Assembly (NCBI GenBank): GCA_002409405.1
Contig: DHNG01000045.1
Coordinates: 25,613 to 75,281, forward strand
Source: Flavobacteriales bacterium UBA5422
GTDB lineage: Bacteria > Bacteroidota > Bacteroidia > Flavobacteriales_D > Crocinitomicaceae
DNA: 49,669 nt
Reading direction: 5' to 3'
The notes under the pieces are model-generated. The model saw nothing but the letters and a program-made list of their open reading frames with translations, did not search any database and was not told where the DNA came from. Position numbers and translations under genes: made by a program. Of this stretch, positions 42,822 to 49,669 are shown in pieces. Positions within the stretch are counted from its first letter, which is position 1; every line of letters starts with the position of its first letter.

Positions 42822-43827
42822 AGTTATTAATTAATTCATTAAACGCTTCTTCCCGATCCAATTGTACCGTTATTGACTGGTAGTACCACGGATAGTTTTG
42901 TCTTTCTGCTATTGTGAGCATGGGCTCCAGGCGTACAAAATCCTTTTCCGTTGTAACAATAATTGAATTTTGAGGTGTAAAAGTATCAAATTTTGCGTGA
43001 ATTCTCGTTAAATCAGCAGCAGTAAATTGATGGTGATCCGAAAAAATGATGGAATCCACTTGATAAAACCGTTTTAGGTAACTCTCCAATGGTTTCGGGT
43101 TGGCAATTCCCGTGACAAGTAAAATGTGTGTATACTGCGAAAATTCTTTTGCAAAGGGGATTAAATCTCCATACATAATTCGGGAGAAAAATACCGGCAT
43201 GTCTGCTTTTAATTTCCGGACAATGGTTTGTTTCTCCATATCTGAAAGTGATTCGGGACATTTTGTTACAACAATACAATCCGCTCTGTTCTTTCCGTTT
43301 TTCCATTCCCGTAGTGTCCCGGCAGGAACAACTGCGTCAGCATAATAAGGTCTGTTAAAGTCTGTTAGCAGGATAGAAAACCCCGGTTGTACTTTCCGGT
43401 GCTGAAAGGCATCATCCAACAGAATAACAGCATGTTCATCTTGAGAACGAATGTAGTCGACTCCTGTTTTCCGATTTTCTGCAACAACAACTTGTGCCTG
43501 CTCTCCTACCCTTTTTTTAAACATGAGTGGTTCATCTCCCACTTCAATTGATGTACTTTCATGTTTCACTTCCAGTAGTCCGGTCGTTTTCCGCCCGTAA
43601 CCTCTGCTCAGCATGGCAACTGAATGGTCGTTTTTCAGTAAGTTCCACAAATAGAGTGTATGCGGGCTTTTTCCGGTTCCCCCCATGCTCAGATTTCCAA
43701 TTACAATTGATTTCCCGGGAATGGGATAGGATTTTTTTATTCCGTTATCATACAACAGATTGCGAACTGCAGTAATGCACCCGTAGAGGAATGAAAAAGG
43801 AAAGAGTAAAATCCGTTTCAGAAACAT
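42805..43827 (-). CDS. lpxK: Tetraacyldisaccharide 4'-kinase
   Basis: The 340-residue protein has an N-terminal hydrophobic region (FLKRILLFPFSFLYGCITAVRNLLYD), the LpxK P-loop GNLSMGGTGKSP (GGTGKS at 49-54), LSRGYGRKT, DEPLM and VILLDDAFQHRKV. It phosphorylates the lipid A disaccharide at the inner membrane. A 154-bp upstream gap holds short GTGAATA-like repeats and no exact promoter match. Together with lpxH it places two lipid A genes within 7 kb. Confidence 0.94.
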   Translation of the reverse strand: MFLKRILLFPFSFLYGCITAVRNLLYDNGIKKSYPIPGKSIVIGNLSMGGTGKSPHTLYLWNLLKNDHSVAMLSRGYGRKTTGLLEVKHESTSIEVGDEPLMFKKRVGEQAQVVVAENRKTGVDYIRSQDEHAVILLDDAFQHRKVQPGFSILLTDFNRPYYADAVVPAGTLREWKNGKNRADCIVVTKCPESLSDMEKQTIVRKLKADMPVFFSRIMYGDLIPFAKEFSQYTHILLVTGIANPKPLESYLKRFYQVDSIIFSDHHQFTAADLTRIHAKFDTFTPQNSIIVTTEKDFVRLEPMLTIAERQNYPWYYQSITVQLDREEAFNELINNYVDTI

Positions 43828-43981
43828 GTGATAAAAGTAGGAATTAGTTGTGAATAGTGAATGATGGGTAGTGAATTATCAAATGATGGAATAAGATTCT
43901 ACTTATACGTTGTTAATAATTGAAAAATTAATAATTCTCAAAACAGTGTCAATATGATTAATATTAGCAACCATTGATTAT

Positions 43982-44644
43982 TTAATCTGCTTTCGCAAGA
44001 AAAACATAGTTTTTGACAACTCCCTGTTCATCCTCCAACATAATAAAACCAACATCTGCATTGGGATACATATTCCTATACTGGATGACAACTGCCAGAT
44101 CACTTACTTTTTCCCAGACTGGTTTCCAACAAGCATTTTTATCCCATCCCGGGGATCCCATCTCCCTCTCAAAGAGGACATTCGCATTCTCTTCTTTTAG
44201 TGTTGCTTTTGAAGAATTATGTATCAGCTGTTCTTTTGGGATGAATGTATAATTACCCGGCATAAAATTGTCCAGAGCAGCAGCATAAAAATCAGGGAAT
44301 TTGCGGCAATACCCGCCATAAGGGTATGCAACATACCCCCATGTTACAGCAAGATTATCGAATCCAATCCAATACATATATGAATTAAGTGAGTCTATAT
44401 ATGTTGGCATATAAAACCCTACAGGCATTGAGTCCAAGGGGATTTGACCATTTTGATATTTATACTCATATCCATAGTTGACATCTTCCCCTACTTCCAA
44501 TACTAACAGATTTCCTTTAGGCACCGATTTATAACCACTATTTTCTACTTGTTCCTGTACCTTCTCCTTTTTACAGGATACAATAATCAGAACAAACAAG
44601 AAGGCGAATAATATCTTTATACATTTTCCAAAATCACGTACCAT
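43982..44644 (-). CDS. Hypothetical lipoprotein
   Basis: The 220-residue protein has a lipoprotein signal (basic start, hydrophobic core and IVSCKKEK with Cys24). The mature part is Tyr- and Trp-rich, with a WGYVAYPYGGYCRKFP stretch and two further Cys residues (CRKF and NACWKPVWEK) that might form a disulfide. I recognise no family. It is divergent from the next lipoprotein gene, and a good promoter lies between them. Confidence 0.75.
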   Translation of the reverse strand: MVRDFGKCIKILFAFLFVLIIVSCKKEKVQEQVENSGYKSVPKGNLLVLEVGEDVNYGYEYKYQNGQIPLDSMPVGFYMPTYIDSLNSYMYWIGFDNLAVTWGYVAYPYGGYCRKFPDFYAAALDNFMPGNYTFIPKEQLIHNSSKATLKEENANVLFEREMGSPGWDKNACWKPVWEKVSDLAVVIQYRNMYPNADVGFIMLEDEQGVVKNYVFLAKAD

Positions 44645-44669
44645 CTTTATACCTTTTATTTACTCGTCT

Positions 44670-44698
44670 CAAAAGTAATGATTTACATTTAATCTCAA
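44670..44698 (-). promoter_or_regulatory. Promoter of the 43982-44644 lipoprotein gene
   Basis: On the minus strand TTG (44696-44698), 18 bases and TACTTTTG (44670-44677) match the Bacteroidota consensus. The predicted start is about 18 bases before the ATG. The opposite lipoprotein gene has a weaker TAATCTTG at 44741-44748. Confidence 0.6.
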
Positions 44699-44763
44699 AA
44701 ACTGTTATTCAAAATCGCTCGTGCATTCAAAAATAGGTTGTAATCTTGCAAAAAATTAATTCT

Positions 44764-45372
44764 ATGACCCGATTACTGATTATTTCAATGGCTTGTCTTG
44801 TACTGGCTGCATGTAAAAAAGATTCTGTGATGACCGGAAGTAATACCCAGGTATACAGATCTCCCCAAGGTTATCCTTCTAAAATCACGCCGTCACTTGT
44901 AGGGAATGTGCTCATTATTGAAAACGCGGATGTATATCCCAATATTATGGGAATTGTATCCGGCATGGCTAATTCAAATACAACGAACGATAAGCTCAAC
45001 TGGGTGAAGGACATTCAGATCAGTAAATTGCGATTGGCTTACGATGCACATGTTGAAATTATATCCGATGGAAGTTCATTTGTTAGAAACCACCTGACGG
45101 ATTCTAAACTGATTTATTCGTATTATCCAAGTGATAACAGCGGAGAAAAAAAGGTAACACTTGCAAACTATGCCGGAATAGGAAGTACCAGTTCTCAAAT
45201 TAATTACACTTCGACGGGAGAAGACATTACACAGTTGATGAAAGATAATCCGGGAGGGCAATTGTATGTCTCCTTTTCATTCGATGCCAATTCAGCTTCA
45301 CCTGTTTCTTTGGGGTATTATATTTCTTTTGACTACGATTATTCTTACTCAACAATGGAATCAAAAAAATAG
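44764..45372 (+). CDS. Hypothetical lipoprotein
   Basis: The ATG at 44764 gives 202 residues with a lipobox (CLVLAACKK, Cys17); the frame can be extended to a TTG at 44746, but that would lie on the -7 element. The mature part is polar and rich in Ser, Asn and Tyr, with no Cys, and ends SYSTMESKK. No family recognised. Its transcription unit ends at the bidirectional terminator shared with the met operon. Confidence 0.75.
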   Translation: MTRLLIISMACLVLAACKKDSVMTGSNTQVYRSPQGYPSKITPSLVGNVLIIENADVYPNIMGIVSGMANSNTTNDKLNWVKDIQISKLRLAYDAHVEIISDGSSFVRNHLTDSKLIYSYYPSDNSGEKKVTLANYAGIGSTSSQINYTSTGEDITQLMKDNPGGQLYVSFSFDANSASPVSLGYYISFDYDYSYSTMESKK

Positions 45373-45394
45373 TTGATTACCACATCACATTATA

Positions 45395-45437
45395 CAAAAA
45401 ACAGCGGGGTAAGATTTACACTCCGCTGTTTTCTTTT
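45395..45437. terminator. Bidirectional intrinsic terminator
   Basis: A 10-bp stem (AAAACAGCGG at 45397-45406 with CCGCTGTTTT at 45423-45432) has T-runs on both strands. It ends the 44764-45372 lipoprotein gene on the plus strand and the metX operon on the minus strand (metZ stop at 45467). Confidence 0.85.
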
Positions 45438-45466
45438 TTATCAACTAACTATTACAAATTCAAATT

Positions 45467-46624
45467 TTAAGACAAGCCTTTCAACACATCTTCCCAGATA
45501 TCTTCCACATATTCCAGACCAATTGACAAGCGGATCAATCCATCAGTAATTCCGGATTCCAAGCGTTGTTCTGGCGTTAATTTGGAATGGGTTGTAGAAG
45601 CGGGATGTGTGGCAATGCTGCGTGTATCTCCGAGATTCGCACTTAATGAAAATAGCTGAAGAGCATTCAGAAACTTTTTACCGGCTTCGATCCCTCCGTT
45701 GATCTCAAAACTGACAATTCCTCCACCCGATGACATTTGCTTTCTGGCAATTGTATATCCCGGATGCGATTCCAGAAACGGGTATCGGACCGTTGCCACC
45801 GACGGATGCTGCTCCAACCGTTGTGCTATTTCCAACGCGCTTTTCGCATGCCGTTCAACACGAATAAAAAGTGTTTCCAACGACTTCGAAAGAACCCACG
45901 CGTTAAACGGGCTCAATGCAGGTCCACTGTGACGGGCAAACGCTTTGATCTGGTCAACAATGGCTTTATTCGATAAAATAACTCCTCCCATTGTACGTCC
46001 CTGCCCGTCCAGGTATTTCGTTGCGGAATGAATGACGATGTCAGCACCAAATTCTGCTGGTCGCTGAATGACCGGTGTCGCAAAACAATTATCCACAACC
46101 AGCAATACTTTTTTGCGTTTGCAAAGAACGGACAAACGCTCCAGATCAATGATATCCAATCCGGGATTACTCGGTGTTTCCACATACACCAGTTTGGTAT
46201 GTTCTCCGATCGCCTGTTCATATCCTGCATAATCGTTGACATCGACATAAGTTGTATCAATTCCCCATTTCGGTAATAATTCTGTCAGTACTTTATGTGT
46301 TGATCCGAAAACAGACCGACTGGCTACAATGTGATCGTTTTGCTGCAAAAGTGCTGCAAATGTTGTAAAAACAGCTGCCATTCCTGTCGCTGTAGCCCAT
46401 CCTGCTTCCGTACCTTCCAATGCGGCCATTTTTTCCAACAGTTCTTCCACATTCGGATTGGCGTAACGGGAATAAATCTGACCTTCTTTCTCTTCTGCGA
46501 ACTGCGCCCTCATGTCTTCCGCATCATCAAACACAAATGAACTGGTCAGGTAAAGTGGTACGGAATGTTCTCCATATGCACTTCTCTCACTTTGCAGACG
46601 TATGGCTAATGTTTCTCTGTTCAT
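45467..46624 (-). CDS. metZ: Trans-sulfuration PLP enzyme, probably O-acyl-homoserine sulfhydrylase (MetZ-type)
   Basis: The 385-residue protein is a cystathionine-beta/gamma-type PLP enzyme: YSRYANPNVEELLEKMAALEGTEAG, ATATGMAAVF, VDNCFATPVIQRP (Asp178 against the cofactor ring) and HSATKYLDGQGRTMGG with Lys203 as Schiff-base lysine. DGQGR after the lysine is typical of O-succinylhomoserine sulfhydrylase (MetZ). Given metX in the same operon, the substrate may be the O-acetyl or O-succinyl ester; cystathionine gamma-synthase is an alternative. It overlaps the OsmC gene by four bases. Confidence 0.88.
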   Translation of the reverse strand: MNRETLAIRLQSERSAYGEHSVPLYLTSSFVFDDAEDMRAQFAEEKEGQIYSRYANPNVEELLEKMAALEGTEAGWATATGMAAVFTTFAALLQQNDHIVASRSVFGSTHKVLTELLPKWGIDTTYVDVNDYAGYEQAIGEHTKLVYVETPSNPGLDIIDLERLSVLCKRKKVLLVVDNCFATPVIQRPAEFGADIVIHSATKYLDGQGRTMGGVILSNKAIVDQIKAFARHSGPALSPFNAWVLSKSLETLFIRVERHAKSALEIAQRLEQHPSVATVRYPFLESHPGYTIARKQMSSGGGIVSFEINGGIEAGKKFLNALQLFSLSANLGDTRSIATHPASTTHSKLTPEQRLESGITDGLIRLSIGLEYVEDIWEDVLKGLS

Positions 46625-47034
46625 CCTTCAATTTTATAGGTGTAATCAATTTTTATCTCGTCCGACAAGCTGGCATGTACGGAGCAGTATTTATACAACG
46701 CCAGTTCGATGGTCGCTTTGAGTTGTTCTTCATTGATCACATTACAAAAAATAAAGTGGAGTGTAATCTGTTCAAACGGTGCAGGAACTGCTTCTTTTCG
46801 CTTTGTTTCGATGTTGACTTCATAACACCCCAGTAAAATACGTTTCTTCCGCAGGATTTGAATAACATCAATGGAAGCGCATGCAGCGAGACTTCCAGCC
46901 AATAATTCCATCGGGCGAAACCCTTTATTCTGACCACCGATTGTTTCATTGGCATCGATCAGGCAGGTAATCCCCTGCTCGTTTTTCAATTCCATTACGA
47001 ACGGGGATTCCAATCGTCTTAAATTTAAACTCAT
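46621..47034 (-). CDS. OsmC/Ohr family protein
   Basis: The ATG at 47034 gives 137 residues (a GTG at 47037 precedes it directly). OsmC-type features are GFRPMELLAGSLAACASIDVIQILRKKRI, with the conserved Cys in the central helix, and later a second Cys near KYCSVHASLSDEIKIDYTY, which would form the peroxidatic pair. Such proteins reduce organic hydroperoxides or act on persulfides. It sits in a methionine operon, overlapping metZ by four bases and 11 bases after homoserine dehydrogenase. A role tied to sulfur is inferred from this position. Confidence 0.87.
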   Translation of the reverse strand: MSLNLRRLESPFVMELKNEQGITCLIDANETIGGQNKGFRPMELLAGSLAACASIDVIQILRKKRILLGCYEVNIETKRKEAVPAPFEQITLHFIFCNVINEEQLKATIELALYKYCSVHASLSDEIKIDYTYKIEG

Positions 47035-47045
47035 CACCTCTTATT

Positions 47046-48287
47046 TTAAAATTCAACCTGGTATTGTTTTTTTGGTACTTCCAATCCTTTTGCCTTGTTT
47101 TTGTGCAGAATGGGTTCGGGAAGAAAAATGACAGATAAATCGGGGATACTGTTCAACTGAAACTTCTGTAGCTCTGTAAAATCTACCCAACCAGTCTGAT
47201 ACGAATATCCTTCGCTCTGAAACACCTCATCCACCCGGACAAACGGAATTTCATTGATCAGTTCTACGAATTCAGATCCTACATAGATTTTCACAAGAAA
47301 ATTACCGGACAGTTTCAGATTGTTATCTGTCGCTTTTTTGTATTCATACTTGTAGTCGTACTTAACTGCTGAAATATCTGACAAAACTGCACTTGCTGTG
47401 GGATAACTCCCGGCACCTTTCCCATAGAACAATTGCCGGTCAGCAAATGCTCCTTCCACAACGATTCCGTTGAATTCATCATTGACATTGTATAATAAAC
47501 TGGCATTTGTGATGAAATGCGGAGCAACATATCCCAGTACTCCGTCTTCAATTCTTTCTGCCCGTGCCAGCAATTTGATTTTGTATCCTTTTTCTTTTGC
47601 GTAGGCAGCATCCGCAGCCTTGATGTTCCGAATTCCTATCTGTTGAATTTTCCGGTAGTCTGCAGATATTCCGAATGCATGTTTCAATAGCAATGTGAGT
47701 TTAAACTTTGCATCAAATCCATCCACATCCAACGTCGGATCAATTTCAGCAAATCCAAGTTCCTGTGCTGTTTTTAATGTTTCCTGGTACGTTCCTCCGG
47801 ATGATAACTTTGTGAGAATGTAATTTGTAGTTCCGTTTACAATCCCTTCCACCGAAGTCAGTAAGTCATTGTTGTAATATTCTTCCAGGTTTCTTAATAC
47901 CGGAATAGCTCCACCGACAGCTGCTTCATACAAAAAAGAGACATTGTTCTCCCGTGCCAGACCGATCAATTCATCGAGGTGTTCGGCAATCAATTTTTTA
48001 TTGGCTGAAACAACATTCTTTTTTTGTTTCAGTGCAGTCGTTACGATGTCATATGCAGCTGCAGAATCGTTGATCAGTTCCACCACCAGGTTAATCGACT
48101 CATCCTCCAAAATATCCTTTGGTGCAAACGAAAAGTGATCTTTACCAATTGAACGCGGTTTATTTTTATCTTTTACAACGATTTTTTTAATTGCTGCATT
48201 CTGGATTTTAGATTCGTTAATGACATTGTATAATCCTTCTCCGACAACTCCGAACCCGAACAATCCTATTGTTATTTTAGTACTCAT
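47046..48287 (-). CDS. hom: Homoserine dehydrogenase
   Basis: The 413-residue protein has an N-terminal NAD(P) Rossmann motif GLFGFGVVGEGLYN and the family lines SANKKLIAEH, YEAAVGGAIPVLRNLEEYY, EGIVNGTTNYILTKL, FAEIDPTLDVDGFDAKFKL and GKGAGSYPTASAVLSD. It makes homoserine, the precursor for metX. It lacks an aspartokinase domain; its C-terminal 75 residues (VKIYVGSEFVELINEIPFVRV) may be a divergent regulatory domain. It lies 21 bases after metX. Confidence 0.94.
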   Translation of the reverse strand: MSTKITIGLFGFGVVGEGLYNVINESKIQNAAIKKIVVKDKNKPRSIGKDHFSFAPKDILEDESINLVVELINDSAAAYDIVTTALKQKKNVVSANKKLIAEHLDELIGLARENNVSFLYEAAVGGAIPVLRNLEEYYNNDLLTSVEGIVNGTTNYILTKLSSGGTYQETLKTAQELGFAEIDPTLDVDGFDAKFKLTLLLKHAFGISADYRKIQQIGIRNIKAADAAYAKEKGYKIKLLARAERIEDGVLGYVAPHFITNASLLYNVNDEFNGIVVEGAFADRQLFYGKGAGSYPTASAVLSDISAVKYDYKYEYKKATDNNLKLSGNFLVKIYVGSEFVELINEIPFVRVDEVFQSEGYSYQTGWVDFTELQKFQLNSIPDLSVIFLPEPILHKNKAKGLEVPKKQYQVEF

Positions 48288-48308
48288 GTTATTATTTTTT
48301 AGTGGTTA

Positions 48309-49361
48309 TTAATTGTAATTGATCGTTGGCAAACCTGATAAATTCACAGGTAATTCATTTGCATAAAAAGCAGAAATACACCATGTAAGTTGCTCATATT
48401 CCAACAGGAATCCATCGTGACCAAAATCACTAGTGATCTGTTCGTACCGCGCATGTTGAATGTGTTCTGCTAAAAATTGTTGCTCCGAAACAGGAAATAA
48501 CACATCCGACCCGATCCCGATGACCAGCGTTTTTGCACGGATTTGAGTGAGCGCATGTTCAACAGATGTTCGTCCTCTACCCACATTGTGCGCATCCATT
48601 GCTTTGGAAAGCAGCACGTAACTGTATGCATTGAATCGTTTTGCAAGTTTTTCTCCCTGGTAACGCTGGTATGAGCTTGCCAGAAAATCATCTGTTCGTT
48701 CGTTATCACTTTCTGTCTGATTAGCTGCGTAACCGGAATAGGAACGATAACTGAGCAATGCAATACTCCTGGCTGTTATCAAACCTTTCAATCCTCCCTT
48801 TGGGTTATCATTTCCGTAAGTCGGATCTGCATAAATGGCCAGGCGCTGGCTTTCATTAAATGCAATCCCATAAGCGGAGTGGCGGGCATTGGTTGCAATC
48901 AAAATCAGTTGTTCAATCAATTCCGGTTCAGTAATTGCCCATTCCACTGCTTGCTGTCCACCGATAGATGCACCAATTAGTGTGTTGATTGAATGAATCC
49001 CCAGGTGTTTTCTCAATAAGATATGGGCATTGACCATATCACGGATGGTAACACCCGGGAATTTGTCCAGTAACGGACGCTGGTTTAGTTGAGCGGTTAG
49101 CGGGCCCGTTGTCCCGTAATGTGATCCGATCGTATTTGCGCAAACAATGAACTGATCTTTCGGGTCGTACAGTTTTCCTGTTCCGACGATTCCTGACCAC
49201 CACTCCTGTGCGTCACTGTTTGCGGTCAACGCATGGCAAATCCATACGACGTTGTTTTTCGATGTATTGAGTTTCCCGTACGTATGATAGGAAATAGAAA
49301 GATGTTCGAGTACTCCCCCATTCTCCAGATGTAAAGGAGTTTTGGTTGTATAACTATGCAT
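48309..49361 (-). CDS. metX: Homoserine O-acyltransferase (MetX)
   Basis: The 350-residue alpha/beta-hydrolase-fold protein has CHALTANSDAQEWW, the nucleophile GASIGGQQAVEW (Ser132), IGIGSDVLFPVSEQ with the catalytic Asp and FGHDGFLLEYEQ with His. It acylates homoserine at the hydroxyl, the first committed step of methionine synthesis; whether it uses acetyl- or succinyl-CoA cannot be told here. It is first in the operon, downstream of a SAM riboswitch and a Cys-rich leader ORF, so strong control by sulfur metabolites is likely. Confidence 0.95.
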   Translation of the reverse strand: MHSYTTKTPLHLENGGVLEHLSISYHTYGKLNTSKNNVVWICHALTANSDAQEWWSGIVGTGKLYDPKDQFIVCANTIGSHYGTTGPLTAQLNQRPLLDKFPGVTIRDMVNAHILLRKHLGIHSINTLIGASIGGQQAVEWAITEPELIEQLILIATNARHSAYGIAFNESQRLAIYADPTYGNDNPKGGLKGLITARSIALLSYRSYSGYAANQTESDNERTDDFLASSYQRYQGEKLAKRFNAYSYVLLSKAMDAHNVGRGRTSVEHALTQIRAKTLVIGIGSDVLFPVSEQQFLAEHIQHARYEQITSDFGHDGFLLEYEQLTWCISAFYANELPVNLSGLPTINYN

Positions 49362-49385
49362 GAAAAGTTGTGTTTAAATGTGGAA

Positions 49386-49406
49386 GCAGGAATACGATAT
49401 ACCTGC
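49386..49406 (-). other. Hairpin between leader ORF and metX
   Basis: GCAGG (49386-49390) pairs with CCTGC (49402-49406), with three more pairs after one mismatch and a 3-base loop. There is no T-run behind it, so it is not an intrinsic terminator by itself. It may be part of a regulatory fold in the leader, 25 bases before the metX ATG. Confidence 0.45.
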
Positions 49407-49436
49407 CGTACTGTTTAGTTCTGAGTCAAAAAATGA

Positions 49437-49532
49437 TCAACAACAGCACATGACACCTTGTTCATGCAAAAGGTTACTGTTCGATTGGAACGAAGCTGAA
49501 GAAAACGGTTGTTTTGAAAAATGCTTTTTCAT
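49437..49532 (-). CDS. Putative cysteine-rich leader peptide upstream of metX
   Basis: This minus-strand ORF begins with ATG at 49532 and ends TGA at 49437-49439, coding 31 residues: MKKHFSKQ at the start, a Ser/Asn-rich middle and VMCCC immediately before the stop. The ATG directly abuts the closing helix (TAAG) of the SAM riboswitch. Three consecutive Cys codons next to the stop suggest a ribosome-stalling leader that senses Cys-tRNA; a Met codon precedes them. The metX ATG lies 75 bases further on. A short T-run follows about seven bases after the stop (TTTTTT on the minus strand). Not found by length-based gene calling; assignment is inference. Confidence 0.6.
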   Translation of the reverse strand: MKKHFSKQPFSSASFQSNSNLLHEQGVMCCC

Positions 49533-49669
49533 CTTACTTTAATTTATATTTTTCCGAAGCACTATTGCCCGGAACAGGAATTGGCACCGGTTTTCCAACC
49601 CGTCAATGGACGGACTTAAAGTTGGTTGCCAGAGGGTCTAAAAGTCCGTCTCTCGCCTCTTCTGTATAA
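49530..49669 (-). promoter_or_regulatory. SAM-I type (S-box) riboswitch, 5' edge at the window end
   Basis: Read on the minus strand, the core signatures are present in order: an AGAGGCGAGAG-like 5' part, GGCAACC (49624-49630), a P3 hairpin CCGTC/GACGG (49600-49613), GGTGCCAATTCC (49577-49588), a P4 hairpin TCCG/CGGA (49553-49573) and the P1 3' strand TAAG (about 49533-49536). The 5' strand of P1 begins at or just beyond the window edge (TTATAC is visible). The element binds S-adenosylmethionine and should lower expression of the methionine genes when it is plentiful. The promoter lies outside the window. Confidence 0.85.

Noticed and set aside
43828..43981. Gap between lpxK and the lipoprotein gene as a functional RNA
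   Set aside because: It contains only A/T-rich sequence with short GTGAATA-like repeats and no stable GC hairpin or coding frame.
49386..49406. Hairpin before metX as an intrinsic terminator
   Set aside because: No T-run follows on the minus strand.
49437..49532. Leader ORF as a random short frame
   Set aside because: Kept as a candidate rather than dismissed, because three Cys codons just before the stop and its exact junction with the riboswitch are unlikely by chance; still unproven.

Overview
The window looks like chromosomal DNA from a member of the Bacteroidota, most likely Flavobacteriales and perhaps close to Crocinitomicaceae/Fluviicola (the lower rank is inference). Supporting signs are three secreted proteins with type IX secretion (T9SS) C-terminal sorting signals, DUF4369-thioredoxin (TlpA-like) proteins, a split nuoC/nuoD complex I operon with a short NuoG, Bacteroidota promoters (TTG-N17-23-TAnnTTTG), very few Shine-Dalgarno sites and an AT-rich coding style. 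I saw no tRNA or rRNA gene, insertion sequence, prophage or CRISPR array.

Layout. 1-4814 (+): an outer-membrane protein biogenesis cluster of a PPIase cut by the window edge, a SurA-like lipoprotein and SurA, followed by a MoxR ATPase. 4815-5055: convergent gap with an unusual 8-bp-period array and the efp terminator. 5056-7235 (-): elongation factor P and an orphan sensor kinase. 7335-7637 (+): a small membrane protein. 7667-9899 (-): a tight operon of four poorly characterised cytosolic proteins, one with ankyrin repeats. 10055-12353 (+): a T9SS type B propeller-like protein and an MFS transporter. 12354-14677 (-): a lipoprotein and glycyl-tRNA synthetase. 14831-18178 (-): a small secreted protein followed by a 1028-aa T9SS type A adhesin-like protein. 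18354-31225 (-): the complete 14-gene nuoA-N respiratory complex I operon, with a consensus promoter and a terminator. 31497-36847 (-): a second pair of small secreted protein plus giant (1633-aa) T9SS type B protein. 36982-43827 (-): lpxK, purine nucleoside phosphorylase, an S23-type four-helix-bundle gene, gatB, two TlpA-like proteins and lpxH. 43982-45372: two divergent lipoprotein genes. 45467-49669 (-): a methionine operon (metX, homoserine dehydrogenase, OsmC-like protein, metZ-type enzyme).

The most interesting region is the metX leader at the right edge. It holds a SAM-I type riboswitch, and directly abutting its closing helix is a 31-codon ORF ending in Met-Cys-Cys-Cys-stop. This suggests regulation by both SAM and cysteine supply. 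Other points of note are the 8-bp RTCANNNN array, the two small-protein/giant-T9SS-protein pairs, the uncharacterised four-gene operon, repeats around the S23-type gene and the truncated NuoG.

Start codons were re-chosen wherever the longest open frame began at an unlikely TTG/GTG or in front of a signal peptide; each such choice is stated. All functional calls come from motifs and remembered family features; no database search was run.
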